Origin: Trichodesmium sp. MAG_R02
GTDB taxonomy: Bacteria > Cyanobacteriota > Cyanobacteriia > Cyanobacteriales > Microcoleaceae
Reading direction: 5' to 3'
Assembly: GCA_023356605.1 (NCBI GenBank)
Contig: JAKQYE010000014.1
Location: 1-46,665, forward strand
DNA: 46,665 bases
How positions within the stretch are numbered: position 1 is the stretch's first letter; every line of letters begins with the position of its first letter. The position numbers and the translations under genes were made by a program. The notes beneath the pieces are model-generated. The model saw only the letters and a program-made list of their open reading frames with translations. It was not told where the DNA came from and did not search any database. This document shows, in pieces, positions 38,200 through 46,665 of the stretch.

Positions 38200-40281
38200 A
38201 TGTTTAAAATTATTACATTAATTCCTAGTTCATTTATAATCATTGGCTTATTTGGTAATCAAGCCTTACCCGAAACTATTGATGTGGATAAGTTGTTGAA
38301 TAAGACTTCATTAAAGGTTCACAAGAGGGAAATTTCATCATTCAAAAAATCTAAATTTTCAGATGAATTAACTCCTAAATTGATTGATAAACATGGAGAG
38401 GAAAAAGCTGTACCAAAGAGTTCAATATCTCAATTAAAAAAAACAGAACAGATTAAATTAATCACAAATTCAAAAACTTATCTTCGAGAAAAAAACATTA
38501 CACAAATACAAACATTAACGCCTAATTTATCTAATACTCAGCACATACTTATTCCCTTTGAAATTGTTAATACTTTAATTCCCAGCCAACCAAGTTATTC
38601 CCAAAATACTCAAAATTCACCAAGGCCACTAGAAAATCCTAGACCAGATCCAAATCGCGATCGCTTTCTCCAACCCCTACCCCAACCAACCAAACCTGAA
38701 ACCCCCAGAGAAAAGGAACTCGAAAGACCAACACCAATCCTACCTCTGCCAAAAGATCCAGATCAGCAAATTACCGTGCAGAAAGTTTTAGTATCAGGGA
38801 GTACAATTTTAACTCCACAAGAAATTAATACTCTTGTTGAACCATTAGAAGGGCGTTTAGTCACTGTATTAAAACTTAGGCAAATAGCAGATCAAATTAC
38901 CGAAATCTATCTAGATCGTGGTTATGTTACCTCAAGAGCAATTCTACCCTCCCAAAATATTGGGGACGGAATAGTTGAGATTAAAGTTATAGAGGGCATT
39001 TTGGGAGAAATCCAAATTGAAGGCACAAAAAGATTACACAATTCCTATATAGAGAGTCGGATACGACTTGGAGAGAGAAAGCCATTAGACAGTGCTAGGC
39101 TAGAAAAAAAATTACGGTTACTCCGGGGTAATCCTTTATTTGAAAATCTTGAAGCTAGTTTACGACAAAGTGAAATAGATGGGGAAAGCATTCTCATTAT
39201 TCGTGTCACAGAAAAAAAACCCTTAGAGTTGAGTATGAGTGTTGATAACTATTCTTCTCCTAGTGTCGGTTCTGAACGAACTGGTTGGACTGCACTACAT
39301 CGTAACTTAACTGGGCGGGGTGATTTGTTTGTGGCATCTTATAATACCACTAGGCTATTTGATGATGAATCAGATGTCTTTGACTTTATTTATAATTTGC
39401 CTATTAATGCTATGAATGGTACTTTACAGGCAAGAGTCGCACCTAACAGTAATAGAATTGGCCAAGAATTTTTGAAAGAAGATTTGAAGATTACTGGCAC
39501 GACAGATGTATATGAGTTTAGTTACCGTCAACCTATATTGAGAAATCCTCAACAAGAATTTGCTTTGTCTCTCGGTTTAAGTTATCAGCGCACAAAGAAT
39601 TTCCTTAATGATGAACTTTTGAATTTTGCCGATCCAAACAATACTGAGGATGATGGTATTAATAGCACTACTGTGATTAGGTTGGGACAAGATTATGTTC
39701 GTCGAGACCCTCTAGGTGCTTGGGCTTTGCGATCGCAATTCAATATTGGTACTGGTTTATTTGATGCTACTGTCAGGAAGGATCCCCAACCTGATGGACA
39801 TTTCTTGAGTTGGCTAGGCCAAGTACAAAGAGTGCAAAGATTAAGTAATAATCATTTATTGATTGTCCAAGGAGATTTACAATTGTCCTCAACTGGTATG
39901 TTGCCATATCAACAATTTATTATTGGTGGTGGTCTGTCTTTACGGGGCTATGGACAGAATGTCAGGTCTGGAGATAGTGGTTTCAGATTTTCTATTGAGG
40001 ATAGAATTACAGTCTATCGCGATGAGTTCGGTATGCCATTGATACAGTTTACTCCTTTCATAGACATAGGAGCGGTTTGGAATGATGGTAGTAATCCTAA
40101 CAATGAATCTCTACCAGACGAAAGATTTTTGGCGGGAGCTGGAATAGGTTTAATTTGGCAAATTCTACCCCAGGTAGATCTACGTTTGGACTATGGTTTG
40201 CCTTTGATACACTTAGATGATCGTCGCAATAATGCTCAAGATTCTGGATTTTATTTCAGCGTAATTGTTCGACCGTTATGA
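38200..40281 (+). CDS. TpsB/ShlB-FhaC-family outer-membrane transporter (two-partner secretion)
   Basis: The protein is 693 residues. Residues 1-24 look like a signal peptide (KIITLIPSSFIIIGLFGNQA), then an unusually long, basic, low-complexity stretch to about 145. A proline-rich segment (PRPLENPRPDPNRDRF; PLPQPTKPETPREKE) precedes the POTRA domain at about 195-270 (TVQKVLVSGSTILTPQEIN; LDRGYVTSRAILPSQNI). A second POTRA-like segment and a 16-strand barrel follow, with the loop-6 signature L581-R582-G583-Y584 in GGGLSLRGYG, ending FYFSVIVRPL. TpsB proteins export large beta-helical partners. No TpsA partner gene is in the window, and the next gene is chlL, so this is an orphan here. Cyanobacterial members of this family can also be Omp85 relatives with other cargo. 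Confidence 0.92.
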   Translation: MFKIITLIPSSFIIIGLFGNQALPETIDVDKLLNKTSLKVHKREISSFKKSKFSDELTPKLIDKHGEEKAVPKSSISQLKKTEQIKLITNSKTYLREKNITQIQTLTPNLSNTQHILIPFEIVNTLIPSQPSYSQNTQNSPRPLENPRPDPNRDRFLQPLPQPTKPETPREKELERPTPILPLPKDPDQQITVQKVLVSGSTILTPQEINTLVEPLEGRLVTVLKLRQIADQITEIYLDRGYVTSRAILPSQNIGDGIVEIKVIEGILGEIQIEGTKRLHNSYIESRIRLGERKPLDSARLEKKLRLLRGNPLFENLEASLRQSEIDGESILIIRVTEKKPLELSMSVDNYSSPSVGSERTGWTALHRNLTGRGDLFVASYNTTRLFDDESDVFDFIYNLPINAMNGTLQARVAPNSNRIGQEFLKEDLKITGTTDVYEFSYRQPILRNPQQEFALSLGLSYQRTKNFLNDELLNFADPNNTEDDGINSTTVIRLGQDYVRRDPLGAWALRSQFNIGTGLFDATVRKDPQPDGHFLSWLGQVQRVQRLSNNHLLIVQGDLQLSSTGMLPYQQFIIGGGLSLRGYGQNVRSGDSGFRFSIEDRITVYRDEFGMPLIQFTPFIDIGAVWNDGSNPNNESLPDERFLAGAGIGLIWQILPQVDLRLDYGLPLIHLDDRRNNAQDSGFYFSVIVRPL

Positions 40282-40457
40282 ATGAACTCAGAACTCAGAA
40301 CTGAGAAATTAAAAGGTAGTCTTGTATAATAAGTATTTTGCTTCTCCCCATCAATCAAGTTAAACCAACACTATGACTGCCAACAAATGTTTAACAATAC
40401 ACAGTAGTCAAGTTATCTACTGAAAAGAAAATCTTGTTTTAGCTTTTAGTGCTACAT

Positions 40458-40548
40458 CAGGACTTACGTATTGCTTCTATATGTGGTGTATTTATGATGA
40501 AAATTTTCTGATATTTACACTACAATTAGTGTCTTTGCGTAAGTCCTG
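40458..40548. repeat. MITE-1 (type B), 91 bp
   Basis: CAGGACTTACGTATTGC to TTTGCGTAAGTCCTG, with a perfect 5-bp duplication, TACAT, at 40453-40457 and 40549-40553. Near-identical in interior to 12974-13063. Confidence 0.9.
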
Positions 40549-40553
40549 TACAT

Positions 40554-41332
40554 ATGTCACCTTAGTTCTCAGCAATCACAGAAGTTAATTAGTCAGACCC
40601 AGCTTAGTGGTTAATTCTTAGGCATTTGACCAGTTATAGTAGTCTGGCACCACCACTCCTAACTACTTCTTTGATTAGTAGCAATAGATCCCAAACTATA
40701 AACCCGTTAAAGGAACTCAGAACTAAGAAGTTAAGAAGTAATTTTCAAGCAACAGATATCTGGCCTCTTCCTTCAACCAAGTTATACCCCTCAGCAATGC
40801 CCATAACTTATTGTTATAAAAATTAACCTTGATTGATTATTCACCTTAATAATCGAATTTACGATAAGCTCATCATTCAACATAAAAATAAAGCAGATAT
40901 AAATTATAGTCTTAAAGTCTCTGATAACTTAGATCTCAGCAAAAAAAAAATTTCTGAATATATGCTGTAGATTTTTTTTAATATTGTAACTATTTGTATT
41001 TTAAACTTTTAACAAAGTTGTTAATAAAAACAAAATTTAGATTAATAAATACTAATCATCGAAAAAATAAATTTTAGAAATAATTAAAATTAAATAATTA
41101 CTTTTACAACACCTTATAAATTTTTAAGCCCTTTATTTTATGCTGAAGTTAGACAATAATTTCATTGAGAAGCCAAAAAAACATATAGATAGTACTACGC
41201 AAATAGGGCGTGGACATTGATAAATGCTAAAACTCAGTCAGAGATGACTTCTGACTTCTGACTATGGACTAAATTTGAGCTTAGTATTAAAAGTTCTTAT
41301 AGCCCTACTAAAGAATTATTAGGAGAAAAAAA
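40554..41332. other. Gene-free region upstream of chlL
   Basis: No supported gene. The first 280 bases share scattered text with 12560-12890 (a diverged dispersed repeat). From 40820 the sequence is very AT-rich. The chlL promoter should be here; no motif is convincing. Confidence 0.45.
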
Positions 41333-42199
41333 GTGAAACTATCAGTATACGGAAAAGGTGGGATTGGTAAATCCACAACAAGCTGCAATATCTCAGTTGC
41401 CTTAGCCAAGCGTGGTAAAAAAGTTCTACAAATTGGTTGTGACCCAAAACACGACAGTACATTTACCCTCACAGGATTTCTGATCCCCACAATTATTGAC
41501 ACTTTGCAAGAAAAGGACTACCATTATGAAGATATTTGGCCAGAAGATGTCATTTATAAAGGCTATGGTGGTGTAGACTGTGTAGAAGCAGGTGGACCTC
41601 CGGCCGGAGCAGGTTGTGGTGGCTACGTTGTTGGCGAAACAGTAAAGTTACTCAAAGAATTAAATGCCTTTGACGAATACGACGTAATCCTATTTGACGT
41701 ATTGGGTGACGTAGTTTGTGGTGGTTTTGCAGCTCCACTAAACTATTCAGACTACTGTATGATTGTCACAGATAATGGCTTTGATGCCCTATTTGCGGCT
41801 AACCGCATTGCAGCCTCTGTCAGAGAAAAAGCTCGTACTCATCCCCTACGCTTAGCTGGCCTAATAGGCAATCGCACATCTAAGCGGGATTTAATCAATA
41901 AATATGTAGAAGCTGTACCAATGCCAGTACTGGAAGTTCTACCACTGATTGAAGATATTCGAGTTTCTCGTGTCAAAGGCAAAACATTGTTTGAGATGGC
42001 CGAAACGGATCCTTCTCTGCAATACGTTTGTAGTTATTATCTGAATATCGCTGACCAAATTCTGGCTCTGCCAGAGGGAGTAGTACCCAACGAGTCCCCT
42101 GATCGTGATTTGTTCTCCCTGCTATCTGATTTCTACTTAAATCCCAGTAAACCTCGAGTTATTTCAGAGGATGAAGAGCTTGACCTGATGATGGTTTAA
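41333..42199 (+). CDS. chlL: Light-independent protochlorophyllide reductase, iron protein ChlL
   Basis: The protein is 288 residues and starts at GTG, seven bases after AGGAG. It is the nitrogenase-Fe-protein-like ATPase that passes electrons to ChlN-ChlB for dark reduction of protochlorophyllide. The P-loop is [10 protein letters not shown] (7-16). The bridging [4Fe-4S] ligands are C95 ([10 protein letters not shown]) and C129 ([10 protein letters not shown]). Switch motifs DPKHDST and [10 protein letters not shown] are intact. Length is normal. It is followed after 39 bases by the DUF5331 gene and then chlN, all on the plus strand. The enzyme is oxygen-sensitive, which fits dark or low-oxygen use. 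Confidence 0.98.
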   Translation: MKLSVYGKGGIGKSTTSCNISVALAKRGKKVLQIGCDPKHDSTFTLTGFLIPTIIDTLQEKDYHYEDIWPEDVIYKGYGGVDCVEAGGPPAGAGCGGYVVGETVKLLKELNAFDEYDVILFDVLGDVVCGGFAAPLNYSDYCMIVTDNGFDALFAANRIAASVREKARTHPLRLAGLIGNRTSKRDLINKYVEAVPMPVLEVLPLIEDIRVSRVKGKTLFEMAETDPSLQYVCSYYLNIADQILALPEGVVPNESPDRDLFSLLSDFYLNPSKPRVISEDEELDLMMV

Positions 42200-42238
42200 T
42201 AGATTTAGCTCTTCTCAGGATAAGGAATATAAAAAATC

Positions 42239-43306
42239 ATGGTTTTCTTTAAAGAATTATCAACGTCCCTAAAACAGAAATGGTTAGAGTATTACCAAAA
42301 AAATCGCTCTTGGTTAATACTCCATATGACACAACAAAATACAGTTCATACTCCTGATGGAGGGAGGAGGCCTTTGTCATACCTTATCCTGGGAATACTC
42401 AATGCCCTGGAACCAGAATTAGAAGCATTAATGTTACCTTTTTCTAAACTTAAGGCCGATGCAGATAGTTTAATAGAGGTTTTAGGCTTAGATTTTGACC
42501 CTGACATTGCCATAGGTAAAAAACCTGATTTTTCTCTAGATAAATCAACACCTATGGATACAGATGGAACAGGTGAAGATGTTCAGGAGTCACCAGGGGT
42601 AAATCAACCACTTATGCCAGATACAATTGAGGATTCCGATGATTTAGGTACTACTGCTGCTGCTGCAATTACTGGGGCAGCTGCTGTAGCTGGAGGAGTA
42701 GCATTGGCGGCAGGATTGGATCAAGACTCGGATGATTTACTCAATAATGACCAAAGTGAGTCAGACTTGGAACTGGAAAGTGATGATGATTTAGACCTAG
42801 AAATAGAAGCAGATGATGGGTTGGATATAGGACTAGATTCTGATTCACAAACAGATGATGGGTTGGATATAGGACTAGATTCTGATTTACAAGCAGATGA
42901 TGAGTTGGATATAGGACTAGATTCTGATTTACAAGCAGATGATAATTTACCTAGTATTGACCTTGAAAACTTGGATGAGAATAGTCCTAACAATCTCGAT
43001 CCAGGCAAAGATAACTCCAATTTTCTGGCAGAAGATATTCCCGAGTCATTCAATGTATCGGCTAAGTTGGATGAGTTAGGATTGGATGAGCTTGATGATG
43101 GTGTAATATTTGATCAAGATTCCTCAGATAAAACTACTGCTGATATAGACCTTAGTGAATTAGGAGATGATTTGTCTTCTGATGATTTGGAAGACTTTGA
43201 TTTTGACCTGGATGGAGAAAGCTTAGGTTTAGATGAAGCCGATCTGGATTCTTTAGCAGGAGATAAAAAGTCTTATAATGATGATCTTGAAGGTTTATTA
43301 GGTTGA
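42239..43306 (+). CDS. DUF5331 protein with acidic repeats, between chlL and chlN
   Basis: The protein is 355 residues. The N-terminal ~85 residues (FFKELSTSLKQKWLEYYQKN to KADADSLIEVLGLDFDP) form the DUF5331 domain, found in cyanobacteria beside chlL/chlN. An alanine/glycine-rich hydrophobic stretch at about 140-160 (TTAAAAITGAAAVAGGVALA) could be a membrane segment. The rest is extremely acidic. Three perfect-length 14-residue repeats (DDGLDIGLDSDxQx) are coded by 42-bp units at 42812-42937. The product must be strongly negatively charged. Function unknown; the position suggests a role in handling or controlling the reductase. The DNA repeats would allow length change by slippage. Confidence 0.9.
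   Translation: MVFFKELSTSLKQKWLEYYQKNRSWLILHMTQQNTVHTPDGGRRPLSYLILGILNALEPELEALMLPFSKLKADADSLIEVLGLDFDPDIAIGKKPDFSLDKSTPMDTDGTGEDVQESPGVNQPLMPDTIEDSDDLGTTAAAAITGAAAVAGGVALAAGLDQDSDDLLNNDQSESDLELESDDDLDLEIEADDGLDIGLDSDSQTDDGLDIGLDSDLQADDELDIGLDSDLQADDNLPSIDLENLDENSPNNLDPGKDNSNFLAEDIPESFNVSAKLDELGLDELDDGVIFDQDSSDKTTADIDLSELGDDLSSDDLEDFDFDLDGESLGLDEADLDSLAGDKKSYNDDLEGLLG
42812..42937 (+). repeat. Three tandem 42-bp in-frame repeats
   Basis: Units start at 42812, 42854 and 42896, each GATGATGxGTTGGATATAGG then ACTAGATTCTGATT. They encode the DDxLDIGLDSD repeats of the DUF5331 protein. Confidence 0.92.
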
Positions 43307-45621
<2,315 letters not shown>

Positions 45622-45676
45622 TTGACAGATTTTTGGGTAGGAAAAATTCCTAAGTTGTAGACTTTGGTGACTAAAA

Positions 45677-45714
45677 TAGTAGGGTAGGTTTTACTGGCTC
45701 TACTAATTTTTTTT
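45677..45714 (+). terminator. Likely terminator of chlN
   Basis: TAGTAG pairs with CTACTA, with an inner GGT/ACT pairing, followed by TTTTTTTT. It lies about 55 bases past the chlN stop. The stem is weak but the T-run is good. Confidence 0.6.
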
Positions 45715-45747
45715 ATAAGGTGGAAAATTTTCATCTTATTCACAGAT

Positions 45748-46057
45748 TTAGGTGTTAGGTGTTAGGTGTTAGGTGTTAGGTTTTAGGTGTTAGGTATTAG
45801 GTATTAGGTGTTAGGTGTTAGGTTTTAGGTGTTAGGTGTTAGGTGTTAGGTTTTAGGTTGGAAAATTAACAAACTGATAACATCTTACTACCAAATTTAT
45901 TGATTTTGGCCACACCCTTAAATCTCGATAACTTTTGACTTCAATTATTTTTTATCTTTGCTGTTAAACGGAAACCTGAAACCACCAAACCTGCTAAAAC
46001 TTAACACATGGATTAGTGGGTAAGGTCAGTTATTAATTATTAAAAGGAAAAACTATG
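45748..46057 (+). repeat. Heptamer array plus leader unit, copy I (ends in an orphan ATG)
   Basis: GTTAGGT-type heptamers with a few variants at 45748-45858. A 201-bp unit follows (45857-46057) with AAATTAACAAACTGATAACA, TTGATTTTGGCCACACC, and AGGTCAGTTATTAATTATTA, then AAAGGAAAAACT and ATG (46055). The ATG is followed by GGG TGT TAG because the next heptamer array begins there. Confidence 0.92.
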
Positions 46058-46365
46058 GGGTGTTAGGTGTTAGGTGTTAGGTGTTAGGTGTTAGGTGTTA
46101 GGTGTTAGGTGTTAGGTGTTAGGTGTTAGGTGTTAGGTATTAGGTGTTAGGTGTTAGGTGTTAGGTTGAAAAATTAACAAACTGATAACATCTTACTACC
46201 AAATTTATTGATTTTGGCCACACCGTTAAATCTCGATAACTTTTGACTTCAATTATTTTTTATCTTTGCTGTTAAACTGAAACCTGAAACCACCAAACCT
46301 GCTAAAACTTAACACATGAATGAGTGGGTAAGGTCAGTTATTAATTATTAAAAGGAAAAACTATG
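46058..46365 (+). repeat. Heptamer array plus leader unit, copy II (ends in the real ATG)
   Basis: About 15 heptamers at 46058-46166, then the same 201-bp unit offset by exactly 308 bases, ending in the ATG of the cupin-like gene at 46363. Differences from copy I are few. A third, inverted copy of the element is at 22998-23179. Confidence 0.92.
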
Positions 46366-46563
46366 GAAGGATTGAGAAGAATTGTTACGGGACATAATGC
46401 TGATGGTAAATCAATAGTAATAATTGATGGGCCACCTGTAAGACAAATAACTGATAGTGAGGAACTCGGAGGACTATTTGAAATATGGAACACTGATGGA
46501 AATCAAATAAATACTCTTGATAAAATTGATAGAGCTGATACTGATTTCGATGTAACTTACTAA
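46363..46563 (+). CDS. Cupin-like protein N-terminal part, probably truncated
   Basis: The protein is 66 residues, and MEGLRRIVTGHNADGKSIVI, IDGPP, then GGLFEIWNTDG match the N-terminus of a family of small cupin-domain proteins (RRxVTGHDxxGKxVxxxDGPP). The metal-binding cupin barrel that should follow is absent. After the TAA, another frame stays open to the window edge (KGFEINYSKVIPEHIFPWNK...), which I cannot assign. It is either a broken cupin gene or a short paralogue. It is preceded by AAAGGA and by the duplicated leader described above. Confidence 0.55.
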   Translation: MEGLRRIVTGHNADGKSIVIIDGPPVRQITDSEELGGLFEIWNTDGNQINTLDKIDRADTDFDVTY

Positions 46564-46665
46564 AGGATAAAGGTTTTGAGATTAACTATAGTAAAGTCAT
46601 TCCTGAACATATTTTTCCCTGGAACAAGTATGTATTGTATCCTCAAAATCAAGTATTTTATTATC

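Noticed and set aside
45748-46166. CRISPR array
   Set aside because: The arrays are contiguous 7-bp repeats without spacers, and no cas gene is near.

Overview
The window comes from a filamentous, probably marine cyanobacterium, and Trichodesmium or a close relative is the best guess. The evidence is a cyanobacterial str operon (rpsL-rpsG-fusA-tuf-rpsJ), ferredoxin-type glutamate synthase, the chlL-DUF5331-chlN cluster, a PucC-family transporter, about twenty copies of the HIP1 octamer GCGATCGC, AT-rich DNA, and very low coding density with repeat-filled spacers. The genus is an inference; no rRNA gene is present to settle it.

Layout. 0-1 kb: decayed IS200/IS605-type tnpB. 1.4-8.5 kb, minus strand: the str operon, followed downstream by a LON-substrate-binding-domain gene. 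8.5-14.9 kb: a mobile-element graveyard with at least five tnpB tails or end fragments, interrupted only by a cupin/A-type Fe-S carrier gene pair. 14.9-19.5 kb: gltB. 19.6-23.8 kb: IS630 remnant, IS607 tnpA, several miniature-element families, and two broken copies of the 5' end of the next gene. 23.8-25.7 kb: Ser/Thr kinase fused to an FGE-sulfatase-like domain. 25.7-31.9 kb: tandem and dispersed repeats around a secreted protein and the PucC-like transporter. 31.9-37.1 kb: aldo/keto reductase, SWIM protein, a 45-residue membrane protein, and a beta-propeller/transglutaminase protein. 38.2-40.3 kb: orphan TpsB outer-membrane transporter. 41.3-45.6 kb: chlL, DUF5331 protein and chlN (dark-operative protochlorophyllide reductase; chlB is not here). 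45.7-46.7 kb: heptanucleotide arrays and the start of a cupin-like gene.

Main points of interest. (1) The 3' end of the kinase/FGE gene looks like the variable region of a diversity-generating retroelement: it has an abrupt GC-ending codon block, predicted adenine-derived substitutions, the conserved IGFRLV end, and a hairpin just past the stop. No reverse transcriptase or template repeat is in the window. (2) At three unrelated loci the leader, start codon and/or first codons of a gene are repeated in tandem upstream of the intact gene. (3) A miniature-element family with CAGGACTTAC ends makes 5-bp target duplications; one copy supplies the stop codon of a gene and another sits in a three-level nest. 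(4) A second miniature family can be tied to an IS630 transposase remnant in the same window. (5) IS200/IS605 left-end fragments abut TTAC, one of them inside a kinase gene fragment.
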